Positions 22,097 to 33,953 of a stretch of 64,000 nt of DNA are shown piece after piece; within the stretch, counting starts at the first letter, position 1; each line of letters opens with the position of its first letter. Position numbers and translations under genes: made by a program. The DNA is from Ariolimax columbianus. Its lineage: Eukaryota > Mollusca > Gastropoda > Stylommatophora > Arionidae. The notes beneath the pieces were generated by a model. That model worked only from the letters and a program-made list of their open reading frames with translations, did not search any database and had not been told where the DNA came from. Location: positions 7,483,181 through 7,547,180 of the forward strand of contig JAVGWX010000001.1 of assembly GCA_036924085.1 (NCBI GenBank), in the 5' to 3' direction.

Positions 22097-23544
22097 ACAA
22101 ACTATTCAATTGTATCCATTGTTGGAGTTCAACAGGGGTATCTAAATGGTTGTAAAATAAAGGATGAAAGGATGTTTGTTCCAGCAGTTGTCATACAGTG
22201 TACAGGCTAGGTTCTTGGTAACTTACAGAACCAGGGTCATCGCTGAGGAGAGCAGTGTATACATAACAACCTCCTGTATGAGAATGGAGATTGAGACAGT
22301 GACTTCATCTCTGAGGTGCGATATGAGACCTCTTTAATAAGAGCTGTAATTGCCCGTGACTATAGCATGAGTGGGTAGTGGACATAGAAGCCTCGAAGCT
22401 TTGGTATCTTGCCTGGATCTACTGTGTTGGTCATGCTGAGATTTGTGAGACTGAATATAAGATAGAATTCAAATTTTAAAGTAGAACAGAACTGCATGTA
22501 TCTGACAGTTTCTCTGCCGGCATGATCAAAATTTCTTCATCGTATCAGCTCAAAACAAACACAGACAAACATTTTACTGTGAACTATAGAAATCTAAATT
22601 AAAAATCATTAATCAGAGCTGTGGCTCTATAATAGGGATATTAGCAGACACAGTAAAGTGGGCAGATTTTGTTGCTGTCCTGAAAGATACCATCAGGAAT
22701 GACGCCACTGACGGCTTCATCTGTTATCATTCAAGGAGCCAAGATGATGGAAGATATGAGCTAAAACTGCTTTTGTAATTCTAATGCTGTCTTTTATTTT
22801 CTCATGTATTAAGGTTATACCTTTACTAAATTACCATGACAAGATGAAAGAGCAAGTCAAACTCGTTGTTGATAGATAGTGTTAAGTAAGTGTCTGCTAC
22901 CAAGAGTCTGCGCATTTTTCCTTAATGTCTGCCCCAGTGAGAATAATTGAGAGTGTATGTATGGTGTATGTTCTGAACAGCAATTAAGTGTTCCTTGGAA
23001 ATTTTAAACAAGAATTTGTAACCTTTTTCTCTCCAAGATACACTTGTCTGATGATAGTTTCTTCGGCACACATAATATAAATAATTATTTTGCATTGGAA
23101 ATAATTTATCGGGTAAAACTTCTGGAAAAGAGGCAACAGGTGGCAGATAGAAATGATACTGGACTGTTTAATATCATGATATGATAAATAGACAATGTAT
23201 TTTATAAACTGGGACAGGAAGTTGTAGATATCTATGACAGCCTATGCTGGCCAGCTTGGCAGATGAAGACAAGACATTACTGCAAATGTTTGTGCTGCAT
23301 GTTTCAGAGAATTCATAGTACACCAAGTGTCACACACCAGTTTGGAATCACTGAGTCAACGAAACAAAAGAAATCAAAATATAAACCATGTTGTGTCTGT
23401 TGCTATTATTTGATGTCTCCAGGTGCTTGAAATATACTTCCCAGTGCAATTGTTGTCATTACATTTTTGACAAATTAACTAGCTTCTGATCAAGTATATT
23501 AGTGTTGTCAATGATGACCAACAAAATGTAGTATTTTTACTTAC
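22097..23544. other. Unassigned intronic sequence
   Basis: About 1.4 kb with no recognisable coding or repeat family. Confidence 0.5.
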
Positions 23545-23712
23545 ATGATCTTCAATTAACTTCTGTAGGTCAGGGACAAGCATGAGACACTGGATTATGA
23601 ATACAAGTGCTAAAAATATGGTGTACATGCCACGAGTGCCTGTTGATTCTTTGATTGGTGGCAGACAGCTGCAGCACAGGGTACATGATGCTGGGCCACA
23701 GCAACAAGCAAA
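23545..23712 (-). CDS. SERINC exon (N-terminal ACCCG motif and first membrane helix)
   Basis: A 168-nt, 56-codon exon in phase 0, acceptor gacattttcag, donor gtaagt. Reads FACCCGPASCTLCCSCLPPI, KESTGTRGMYTIFLALVFII and QCLMLVPDLQKLIEDH. The N-terminal run of cysteines followed by S-TR-MY and a hydrophobic helix is typical of SERINC, closest to SERINC5 (LACCCGSAGCSLCC). A short initiator exon must precede it; I could not find it. Confidence 0.96.
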
Positions 23713-24239
23713 CTGAAAATGTCAGTCCATAAATATTTCATTCCGTCACTTCATCAACACATAGTAATCACTTTATCAACACATAGTAAACTTATACCAA
23801 TATAAAACTCTGTTGACTAGTGTAACACTTGCTGGGAAAAATTATTACTTAAATATTTGTTTAATTAGAAAAGTATTTGGTGTTATAATGTGCAAGTTTT
23901 AAAAAAAAAACTACGTCAAAATTACGTCATCAGTTGCATTGGCCACTGACTGCTTCATCGGTAATCAGTCAAAGAAGCTATGAAATGAACATACAACGTA
24001 TATAACAATAAGTATATCTTGGTAGGGATCATTACAGCTAAGAGGTAAAGATGCTTGCATCTTAAGAAACAAAAGCGTGAAACAGTAAGGTTATAAATTC
24101 CACAGCCATCCCTGGTCTCAAGGGAGGTGAGACCAGCATCTATTCATACTGGAGATTGACAAAAAACAAGGAGATCCCATGAACATGTGAGCTTTCTAAT
24201 GAGACATATTCCTGCTGCTATACATACATGCTGGTATTG
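23713..24239. other. Unassigned sequence upstream of the first SERINC exon found
   Basis: No initiator exon or promoter recognised. Confidence 0.4.
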
Positions 24240-25560
24240 CATCAACTTCAGGGGCTCTTACAGGAGAAAGTTTTGATGGTCTTGTCTACTTTATCTTCAG
24301 TGATGAGTTCATCCATAGCCATATGTGTTCCAACCTGGGGCATATGTTGAATGGCCTCTTCATTTATGGATAATGAACTTTTAAGTGCGCTGCAGAAATG
24401 ATCTGACCACACATCGAGGATCTGAGCTTTCTGTTATTAGCAATCCATCAGCACTGGAGAGTTACTAGAAAGTCAAGGACCATTAAGTGTTTTCAGGTCT
24501 CATAGAACCTTTTAGAATCATGATGCTCAGCAAATGCCTCAACTGCCCGTTTGCTTAGTAAGGAGTCTTACATGAGTCTCATCTGGACTACTCTTTGAGT
24601 GCTACTCAAAGCCGTTTTCTTTTAGTAAATATAGCATCTGTATATATTCATAAATTTCATTAACATTTCGGAAGATGGATGTGAGGATATATTGTCAAGC
24701 AACAAAACTTGTTCTTCTTTGCTATTTTTTGCAAGTTGGCACTGTTTATGTCTGGCACAAGCACATTAGAAAATCAATTCATAAAAAGTACACAGTCCAT
24801 GCAAGCATTTTTTTGTGGCATATATTTAACATGCATTGAGTCCAGGTTGACATGTTTAAAACATTGCAATTTTTTTACTTTTTCTAACTACATGCATGGA
24901 AATGTGGTGATTTCGCAAGCGTTGGCACAAACAAGCAAAGTTTTTCTATCTTTACTAAACTTGTAACCTGGTGCAACAGATTCTCTTCACGAGACAAGTG
25001 TTTTTCTAGTCAATGTCTTCCAATTAATCCCAGTCTCATCAGCATTGTAAATATTGTCCATATTGTATCCTTCCTCTTCAACCAGTTCTCTAACCGACTT
25101 TTTAAAGGTATCAGCTGCAGTTTTGCCTGATGAAAGTTTTTCTCCTTCGATATGTAATTCATAAATTATAGGATGTGATTTGAAGCATTTCATCTAGTAC
25201 TCGCTTGAAATGTTGTCTAGGGTCCATTTATTTTTTCACTAAATAATGTTTCTTCACAAAGCAGAGATTTGTTGACTGTTTTTTAATAATCACTTGTAAA
25301 CAGCATCATCTAACTGTATTTTCTGCTAATTTATGGTCTTTGACATTAAAGAACCATTGGTTGAATCAAGCTCCCCGTGATAGATTCATTGAAGGCTTCT
25401 TTTTTTGTTTTTTTAAACCCCTTATTGCAGATTTCCCAACATCATATTCTTGTGTTAATTTCATAACACACTCACCATTTAGGAGTCTTTCAGTTATTGT
25501 AAATTTGTCTTTCATGGATAATGCTGTTCTCTTCCACATTATAATTTTTATTTAACCTTT
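24240..25560 (-). pseudogene. Tigger/pogo-type (CENPB-like) DNA transposase remnant
   Basis: Minus strand from 25560: MKDKFTITERLLNGECV, KLTQEYDVGKSAIRG (the CENPB-type helix-turn-helix), then EGEKLSSGKTAADTFKKSVR, NIYNADETGINWKTL (first catalytic Asp), LVCANACEITTFPCM, and remnants of the remaining DDE core near 24690. Many stops and frameshifts. Terminal inverted repeats were not located, so the ends are approximate. Confidence 0.85.
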
Positions 25561-26049
25561 AGGAAAGCGAAATATTTAATAAATAAGCTCAGAACATTTG
25601 ACACTCAAATGTCACATCAGGAAATAAGGTTAGACAATTGTATTTTGGCACACAGGTGCACCTGCTATCACCATTGTTCAGATAACTGGTTGTTCAGATA
25701 ACCGGTAATTGGATAATCAACATTCTACTGCAATGTATTTAACCCAATCACAACTTGACCACTTAAATCTAACATTTGAAGACAGCTGGATATTTATTCA
25801 AAAAATCAAGAAAATCTAGATATAGTTCCAGTTACTTAAAACAGTTGGTAATTAAAGTTTGAGACTTGATAAGTCGGACCTCACACAGATATTACACAAA
25901 ATGGATACATTTAGATAAGGCAAAATAGTGAGACCAGTTTGTTATAAAATTGAGAGGTTGGGGATGAGTAGTTATGAGAGAATGAGGATGAGCACAGTTA
26001 TGAGAGGATGGGGATGAGCAGTTATGAGAGGATGGGTTCAGATGTTAAG
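25561..26049. other. Unassigned sequence with a short G/A-rich tandem
   Basis: Around 25962-26035 a 25-30 bp unit (ggatgagcagttatgagagg) repeats three times. Nothing else. Confidence 0.5.
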
Positions 26050-26650
26050 AACCAAAATATAAAAAATAACGGGGGACATTATTTTGCGTTCCAAACTTAG
26101 ACGGATTTAAAGTCACAAAATGGTAAAATGGAAAATCTGTAGAAATGGAAGAGAGAGGAACAACAAAATTCATCACCATACAGATGAGCAAGGTGGAAGA
26201 AAAAAATTAAATAGAAACGAAAATTAAATGATTTTTTGGAATCCATCTTTCAAAAATAATGTCAGTACAACACAATTTTTGTCCAGCATCCTCTGCCTAA
26301 TAATTTTCCTAGTGTTGATCGAGAGACCAAAGTTACTGCATACCGCCAAATACTTTATCATGGCAGACTGCATATCTTGTTATGAACAAGTGTTAAGAGC
26401 AATTATCTGCAAACAGGAGACCCATGACTGTGGTCTCACTGACCTTGGTGTAGGATTTCAGAATTTCCAGGGAAAAATAGCTATTCTGTACTTGATATGT
26501 ACATCAGGAGCAGTGCCATGTACAGCATCAGTGAGAATTGCTGCAAAGACCATCACCATGCTAATGAGTGTCAGTGCCAACACACAACCCTGTTTGATAC
26601 CACTGATGACTAGGAAGACTACTGCCTAACATCAGATACACTACCTCACG
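26050..26650 (-). pseudogene. LINE RT fragment
   Basis: The minus strand contains GIKQGCVLALTL and ILTDAVHGTAPDVHIKYR-like segments plus LLFADNC, i.e. the RT palm with a decayed FADD box. Related in sequence to the plus-strand element at 38640-39620. Frameshifted. Confidence 0.7.
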
Positions 26651-27599
26651 TTTACAACATACACCCTGAAACTGGCTTTTTTTTATAGCGGTCGGGTCAA
26701 TGCAGTAAGGATCGACAATATGATGCCCTTTACTAGCTTTACTATTAGTAGTGATTCTCCTGAGTGTAGTTTTTAAACGCGAAATAACACATCAACTAAT
26801 TCCAATCTGTTTTACCAGGCCTATAGAAGAAATCTGAATTTATTTACTAACATTCCATAATAAATATATTAATAGTCACTAATTAAATAGTATCATATAT
26901 AATAATAATATATTATTATAATTTATATACTCAGATATTGAGATATTTTACAAATAAATAATCTTATAAAATATAAGCGGCCTCCCGCCAGAGCCTAATT
27001 ACTATAAAACATAAGTCAATGCTATTGTACAGTACCTGTGATATCAAGCAGCCCATAGTTAATAGATAGTGTTGCTAATGCAAGCAAATTATAAAATGCG
27101 AGCGAATTAAATGTAGCAACACAAAAGTCGAGCAATAATGTATCACATTCAGGTCAAGGCGACACCATCAGCTGTTTTCACTTTTCAGTCACTGGTCAGT
27201 TATAACACGGAAGCAGAACTTCTTATAAATTGTTTTAAATTTGTCCTGAATCTTCGCAGAAGTAAAATCATGTTCTATAAAGATTTCATTGAAGATTACT
27301 TATCGAGACATCTGAGTTGCACATCAGTTAATATCCTTTCAGGTTCTCTATATCCTGTTTTGTGTATTTTGTTGACATTGAAACGACAAAATATTTATGC
27401 TGCAAATTCTAAATATAGACCACGAATGGAGAACTTCTAAACTTTGTCACAGAAGAGCGGCAAAATAAGTTGGAAAACACCTTTTTACCGCCAACTATTA
27501 GGCATTCACCCGAGTGGTTCCCGGGGAAAACAGAAAAAGGTCCATTTTTGGCCATTATATCTGTCCTTCCTTGCACGTCGTAAGATGCGACTAAAGAGG
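26651..27599. other. Unassigned sequence
   Basis: AT-rich, including a run of ATAATA around 26900. Near 27575 a short cgtaagatgcgactaaagag matches the start of SINE-D. No gene seen. Confidence 0.45.
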
Positions 27600-27995
27600 T
27601 TCTACATCTCCAACCGGCCCACCTTCTCACGTCTCCAACCGGCCCACCTTCTCACGTCTCCAACCGGCCCACCTTCTCACGTCTCCAACCGGCCCACTTT
27701 CTCACGTCTCCAACCGGCCCATCCCGTTCACCTTCTCACGTCTCCAACCGGCCCACCTTCTCACGTCTCCAACTGGCCCACTTTCTCACGTCGCCAACCG
27801 GCCCATCCCGTTCACCTTCTCACGTCTCCAACCGGCCCATCCCGTTCACCTTCTCACGTCTCCAACCGGCCCACCTTCTCACGTCTCTAACCGGCCCACC
27901 TTCTCACTTCTCCAACCGGTCCATCACCATGCCTACCTTCTCACTTCTCCAACCGGTCCATCACCATGCCTACCTTCTCACGTCTCCAACTGGCC
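27600..27995. repeat. Minisatellite, 25-bp unit
   Basis: Units of acgtctccaaccggcccacc plus ttctc, interspersed with a longer variant that inserts atcccgttc. It is followed to 28145 by C/T-rich sequence. The periodic open frame is not called as a gene. Confidence 0.95.
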
Positions 27996-28244
27996 TATCT
28001 CTTCTCCCCCTTCAAGCTTCCCCCTTCCAAACCTGCCATCTGTTCTCCCTTCTGCCCCCCTTCCCCACCCCTATTTTTTGCAACTCTAACGTCTTCTACC
28101 CCCACCCCCCCCCCTTCCCCCAACCACCATCCCTTCCCATCACATTAAAAAATTAACGACTGTCATAATTCTCACCCGAACTGCAGCGCCACGTATATTG
28201 TAACATATCTGGTGATATCACGTGATTCGATCAGCTACACTTGC

Positions 28245-28686
28245 TGCTATGCTAGAGTTAGAAAAAGGCCATCATACTCCAAAATGAGGGATTTAAAGAT
28301 TGTCACATTATACAAAAATAAAGGTGATAGAAGTGAGTGCAATAATGACAGAGACATATCACTGCTCTGTGTTGTTGGTAAAGTCGTTACCAGTGTGATC
28401 TTACTGCGGCTACACAAACTGTTTGGGCCCTGTTGGACTTGAAATTTCTCTAAAAAATTGAATGTCCTAATAAACTGCTGCAGCTAATAGTGTCATTTCA
28501 TGAGAATAAGAAAAGGAGCAGTCATATTCGACGTTAATACATCACAGCGATTCAGTATTCACTGTGGTGTTAAACAAGGCTGCGTCCTGGTCTCGACACT
28601 ATTCACACTTTCCTTTGCTACTGAAGCACGCATTTGATAAGGCAACAGAAGGGATTTGCCTTCATGCTAGATCAGATCGCCGCCTG
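28245..28686 (+). pseudogene. Host LINE of the nested stack, part 1 (RT fingers/palm)
   Basis: DLKIVTLYKNKGDRSECNN, ISLLCVVGKVVTSVILLRL, then CGVKQGCVLVSTLF and ICLHARSDR across frames. The order is typical of a non-LTR RT. It continues at 32858 and at 33954. Interrupted at 28687 by LINE-2. Confidence 0.85.
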
Positions 28687-28722
28687 AATAGTTAACACTC
28701 GAATAACCTGGCATATGGAATC

Positions 28723-30750
28723 TTCTTCTTCTTCTTCTGCGTACGCAGTCAGACAGTAAGCATTATTTTTCCAAAAAAAGCAGCCGTCATCCTGAGGCTG
28801 TCGCCACTGCCATAGAGCTTGTCTTGCAGTTCCACTGGTAATGGCCACATCTGCTCTCTCTGATCCTCGTATGTCGGGCAGTTCTGCAGCAGATGTTCAG
28901 CGGTCATTTTACCAGTACCGCACGGGCATTCGTCGGTACACCCTATCTTCAATTTGTTGAATAGGTGGTACCTCAGTCTGTTGTGGCCAGTGCGAAGTCT
29001 GAAGACAACGACCTGCTCTTTTCGGTTCAACTGGTAATAGGCATCGTTTTTGGTGTAACCAGTATGTTCGGTTTCCCATTTGGTCATGTATCTGGCTTTG
29101 ATAAGCCGTTTTGACTCTTCGTACGTCATACTGGTATCTGTTTGTGGTAGTCTTGCACCTTCTTTTGCCAGTCTGTCTGCCTCCTCGTTGCCTTGAAAGT
29201 TGCAGTGAGATGGGACCCACTGTACCACTACCCTTTTTGGTGCGGACTGCTGGCACAGTTTGCAGAGTGCTGCTCTTAAGTCATTAAGCTCAGTGTTTTT
29301 CTGGCTTTTTAGCGCTGTGACTACGGCGAGAGCATCTGTAAGCAGGACTATATGGCTCTCATTTTCACTGTGTGTCACAATTTCTTCCACTGCCGCCCTT
29401 AGTGCCTCTGCCTCCGCTCTGAAATTGCTTGTGTACTTACCAGTAGCGAATGACAGTGTTATTTTTCTGCCATTTGGTAGGTTCAGGAATGCTCCTGCCC
29501 CTCCGTTCTGTGATGTGTTTGTTACAGAGCCGTCGGTGTATGCATGGGTCCAGTCCATGCTTGGGTAGCTTTTCGTTATGAAGCTTAGGGTAGTATCTCT
29601 CCTTTCTTTTTCAGTCTGGCAGTTTTTGTTTGCAATACCTGGTATATTTTCTACCACCTCTGGAAATATATCCTGCCTCCAGGTAGGTTTTCGTACAGTA
29701 GTGATGGGTTTTGGTGTTGTTAGTGCGTTTATGGAATCTTCGTGCATCTTTGCTTTGGCTATTTCTGCAAAGTTTCCCATTTCCCAAATTGTTTAGTCTC
29801 TGGTGCATTGGATAGTCGGTCAGTGTTCGGAGTTTCTCTGACTGCAGCTGGGCTCTGCAGTCTCTTCTATCGGTCATGGATTGCAGTTTTGTAATCTTTT
29901 CAAGTTCTACAATTGGCGTTGACTTCATGCCACCTGTTATAATTCTCATGGCTTGGTTTTGAAGTTTGTTAACTTTATCGAAGTTCGCCTTCGCTGCTGT
30001 TGTCCATGCCGCAATGCCATACTCGAGAACTGGTCTCACTCTTCCAGTGTACAGTTTCTTTAGTATGCCTTCGTCTGCTCCCCAGCTAGTGCCAGCAAGT
30101 TTCCTCATGATTGCCATTCTTTCTCTGGCTTTCATTCGGTTTCTCTCAATCTGACTTTTCCATGTCATGCGCCGATCAAATGTGACTCCCAGATAGGTTG
30201 GGTTGTCGTTTGGCTGCAGGAATTTGCCATTTAGACTTAATTTGGTACTTTAAGGTTTTAATGAAAGCGAGAATATTGTGCATGTGGTTTTCTCCTCGTT
30301 TATTTTGACCAGCCATGAGTTCGCCCACTCTTCCAGCGATGTTAGGGCCGTCTGTATCCGATTTCTTGCTATGGTGAGATTCTTTTCAGAGGTCCACATA
30401 GCCAGATCGTCTGCAAACATTGAGCTATGGACTCTTCTTGGTATATTCTCTGTAATATCGTTTATATATACCAGGAAGAGTGTGGGTGACAGTACTCCCG
30501 CTTGGGGTACTCCCTGCTCGAGTGTCACCTTTTTGCTCGTCTGCCCTTGTACTTGGACTCTGGCCGTTCTTTGTTTGAGGTAGTGGTTGATCCACTTGTA
30601 CATCCTCCCACAAACATCACTTCTTCTTAGCTTGACTCTAAGTCCATCTTTCCAGACTTTGTCAAATGTCTTTTCCAGATCCACCCAAACAGCTACTGTG
30701 TGTTTCTGTGCCTGGTAGGCATCTTCTATCTCCTGGGCTATGAGGATGAC
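28723..30750 (-). mobile_element. RNH-LINE copy 2, longest copy, 12-bp TSD
   Basis: Perfect direct repeats gcatatggaatc at 28711-28722 and 30751-30762. From the minus-strand 5' end: VAVWVDLEKTFDKVWKDGL-type RT, GVPQAGVLSPTLFLVYIND, MFADDLAMWTSEK, then YTGRVRPVLEYGIAAW, the RNase H domain with its acidic residues, and the knuckle CPCGTGKMTAEHLLQNCP, (GAA)n tail. Broken by a frameshift near 30250 and a 14-bp deletion near 29776. Near identical by eye to copy 1, so the family moved recently. It truncates within RT at its 5' end. Confidence 0.95.
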
Positions 30751-31938
30751 GCATATGGAATCAAAGAACTTACTTATCCCCCAGCAAGCAGGCTTTCGTA
30801 GAAACAGATCGACCGAAGTTCAGGTGACATATATCTCGCAGGAGATAGAAGATACATTTCCAAAAAAAAAGAAAACACTGGCAGTCTGGATAGACATAGA
30901 AAAAGCCTTTGATAGAATATGAAAGAGCGGGTTAAAACTGTAACTACTGCAAGTGGGTGTAACCAACAACATGTCCAAGTGGATCAGTGATTATCTAGAT
31001 AACAGGACAGCAAGAGTGCAACTACAAGGACACCTCAGCAAAAAGATTAAAATGGAACAAGGAGTTCCGCAAGGTGGAATACTCTCACCCCTGCTGTTCC
31101 TCAATGATATCAATGATATAATCCCAGAAATCCATAAAAGAGTACACAGTGCACTATATGCAGATGACCTGGCACTATGGACATCCGAAGAGTCTACACC
31201 TGTAGCTAGAAACCAAATGCAGGAGGCTCTAATAAAATAGACATGGACAAAAAAAATGGCAAATCGCTATAAACGTATCCAAAACCACGTACACAATCGT
31301 CTCTCTATCTCCCAAGCCCCAAGAAGTGATCCTGAAAGTAAATGGCCAGACTCTCCCCCTTGACATAAGTCCAACTTATCTGGGAATAACAATGGACCCA
31401 ATGTTGATATGGAAAAACCAGATAAAAAAAACCACAAACAAAGCTAAGAACAGAATGGCCATAATGATGAAGATATCAGGTTATGTGAGACCAGTGCTAG
31501 AATACGGGATAGCAGCATGGTCCACGGCAACAAAGAATAACTTTCACAAAATAAATACAAGAGATCTAAAACAAACATCCCAAATCCCACCATAGAAAAA
31601 AAGCAAAATCCCCTGAGATGGTAGAAACCATAAAGGAAATAGGGAACAATGCAACTCAGACGGATTCAGAAAGGACATTTATCACAGAAGAATATCTTAG
31701 GAGAGTATACCCACCAGAAACATGGATACACGCATATACAGATGGCTCATCTAACAAAGCCACATCCAATGGAGGTGGAGGAGGTCTATTACAGACTAAG
31801 GAAGGGAGAAGAAAAAACTCGAGTATTAACAACGGGAACATATTTCAATAATTTTCGTGCACAAGCAAAGGCACTGAAGGCCTCAGCTGAGCTTGTAATC
31901 CACGATAAAGATATCCACCAAGAAAACATAGTATTCCT

Positions 31939-32214
31939 GACTTGACTTGGCTTAGCTTCGTTCATTCTCAATCTCCCACTAACAAACCCTGAAAGGGCTT
32001 AAGTAGCAGAATGTAGTCCAGAGAACGGAATGCGTTGTGTCGTAGTTTACAGCTTGACTGTGATATTTGCACCTTTCGGTCCAACACATTCGACTTCAGC
32101 AAGCATTTTTTGAGTACCGGGTTAGCATTTGCTCTTCGATCCCTTCTCCTTAGCCAGTCTGCCCTGCTGTAGCCTGTTATCCAGGATCACCGCGTGGAGG
32201 TGTAGGAGGGTCTT
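31939..32214 (-). mobile_element. SINE-A, 5' truncated, inserted in LINE-2
   Basis: TSD gtattcct at 31931-31938 and 32215-32222; the LINE RNase H frame (FLTDAASV) resumes across the insertion. Its tail is of the aagccaagtcaag type rather than (GAA)n. Confidence 0.88.
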
Positions 32215-32857
32215 GTATTCCTCACTGATGCCGCGTCAGTAATAGCAGCGCTAAAACAACACAAAGATGAAGATCTCGAGAAATGTATGTTTTCCCTGAC
32301 ATAGCTCTCAGCAGAACACCCAAGGGTTGGTCATACAGTGGATCCCATCCCATTGCAATATTGAAGGCAAAGAAGCTGCAGATCAACTAGCAAAGAGTGG
32401 AGGAGCATCCCCACAAACAGACCTGAGTATCACATATAATGAGGCCAAGACCATAATTAAAGCTAACTTCAGGGTAAAAATGGACTGATCAACACCCTGA
32501 CTTCAAAAAAGAAGGCAGCTACTTTAACTTAACAAGAGAAGAGCAAGTCATCATCTTCAAACTGAGAACTGGGCATAACAAACTCAAGGGTCATCATTAT
32601 AACAAAGTGAGGATTGGGACAGATGACAGGGGTCCATGTGGGGAACATATCATGCCCGTGGAACACATCCTGCAAAGCTGCACGCTCACGCAGGAAAAGA
32701 GAGAACAATACTGGCCTCGTGAGACAGATATGAGACAAAAGCTGTATAGCGATGAAACGGCCTTACAAACATCTTTATCCTTTGTAAGAGAAACTGGAAC
32801 CTTCATCTGAGGATGAACGAAGAAGAAGAAGAAGAAGAAGAAGAAGAAGAAGAAGAA

Positions 32858-33215
32858 GATCGCTGTCTGTTTAATCTTGCGATACTCAAAGCTAAAACTA
32901 AGATCAGGGAAGTTGCTGTCAGGGATTTGTTATTTGCCGATGACGCTGCAATTGTCATTCTACCAAGCGTGCAAAGATTTTGCCTCACAATAGAGCTGGG
33001 TATAACAGTATGCGCTACTCCAACCATCACCATCGACAACTACTAACTGGCAGATGTGGACTAGCTTACTTACCTGGATAATCTCATCAATGATAAGCTC
33101 TCCCTAGACCCCGAAATAGGCAATCGCATTAGAATAGCTGCTTCTATATTTGCCCGTCTCACAACACGTGCCTGTGAAAACTCAAAACTTACAACCAAGA
33201 CCAAGGCCAAGGTCT
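32858..33215 (+). pseudogene. Host LINE, part 2 (FADD box onward)
   Basis: LFNLAILKAKTKIREVAVRD then LLFADDAAIV, followed across frames by SLDPEIGNRIRIA and SKLTTKTKAKV. It continues the RT that stops at 28686. Confidence 0.85.
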
Positions 33216-33953
33216 GACGATGCTCGTTCATCACAACTGATTAGGACCACTCTCTTTGTTCAGCCGTGTGTACAGTCTTTTCTCTTGCTGTGTCCGCTGA
33301 AATGGGTGACCTGCGCGGTCATTTGGATTAAAGTGAGCAAGAAATTGCGCCTTTTGTCAACCTCACTCTCTGGTCCTGGGCTACATTTGGCCAGTGGCAA
33401 GATATTTATCGAGACGACTGGAAATAGCATAGGATGCGTATTTTTCCTCAGAGTTTACTCCCAAAGCCTTTCCCATAAATAGGTATCCCGCAAGGCAGCG
33501 GAGGGGGGGTGACATCTAACGATGTGTGTCATGCTTTTTTCATAACCACAAGATGTCATATGGACATGACTCAGCGTGTGAGTGAGTCTGGCATCTCTCC
33601 CCGGCTGTGTTCAGTTCATTATAGTAGTGTCTAAATTTCTCATACGCCAATTTCGTGAAGTTCAGCCGTGTGAACTAGGCCGTGAAATACGACACAGGTT
33701 TAAGTGTTGTGTCATTCATATAGCCGATGTCTAGACCAGGATAATCGAACGGAAGAAATCACAAAAAACGAACGAATTAACCAGTCCAAACGGAAAACAA
33801 CACCACGTTTCTGTGAACCTAAGTGTAAGTCGTCGATTAGTGTGATTTCCAATCAAATCCGTGGTCTGGCGGCATGCATAGGGCACCAAAACAGTAGAGC
33901 AATTTAGACCTGCAGCCAGTTGCGGCGCCATCTTTGTTCCCATATGGCCATAT
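33216..33953. mobile_element. Unclassified 0.74-kb insertion splitting the host LINE
   Basis: The host LINE reads up to KTKAKV and resumes at 33954 with STLIYGRK. The inserted block contains a stretch (cctcactctctggtcctg and nearby) also present at 43690-43860, and a gcagccagttgcggcgcc block like those near 34525 and 56360. No coding domain; probably one or two dispersed repeats. Confidence 0.55.

Larger units (their letters stand above)
41..23712 (-). other. SERINC-family gene span (serine incorporator, SERINC5-like), partial at both ends
   Basis: Nine minus-strand exons at 23545-23712, 20833-21011, 18960-19036, 17557-17650, 16922-16965, 13437-13607, 11526-11621, 7226-7439 and 5464-5506, plus a possible tenth at 41-77. 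Every junction has AG acceptor and GT donor, and phases match throughout; the nine sum to 1086 nt, exactly 362 codons. The family is about 450-470 residues of multi-pass membrane protein, known to influence serine-lipid composition; vertebrate SERINC5 also restricts retrovirus infectivity. Family signatures seen: the N-terminal ACCCG motif, LVGYKAVYR, HNG followed by W-x-FK, and SGLLQASVI (here AGLLQASVI). Missing are a short initiator exon upstream and roughly 90-100 C-terminal residues beyond the left edge. Introns carry many transposons but I saw none interrupting an exon. SERINC5-like rather than SERINC1-like is a judgement from the N-terminal exon and the Cys cluster. Confidence 0.9.
28687..32857 (+). 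mobile_element. LINE-2 insertion (5' truncated), itself split by two later insertions
   Basis: Flanked by gatcgccgcctg (28675-28686) and gatcgctgtctg (32858-32869), 10 of 12 matching. Its own sequence is 28687-28710, 30763-31930 and 32215-32857. It reads QAGFRRNRSTEVQVTYIS, VWIDIEKAFDRI, GVPQGGILSPLLFL, LYADDLALWTSEE (RT), then HAYTDGSSNKATSNGGGG and FLTDAASVIAALKQH (RNase H), then YWPRETDMRQKLYSDE and a (GAA)n tail at 32819-32857. It is related to but clearly distinct from RNH-LINE. Several stops. Confidence 0.88.

Noticed and set aside
28749..30684. RNase H or RT host gene
   Set aside because: Retrotransposon with TSD and tail, and frameshifts.
33895..33945. Possible SERINC initiator exon on the minus strand (ATG followed by PQLAAG-like codons and GT)
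   Set aside because: It lies in a dispersed repeat block also found near 34525 and 56360, and lacks the expected Cys motif.
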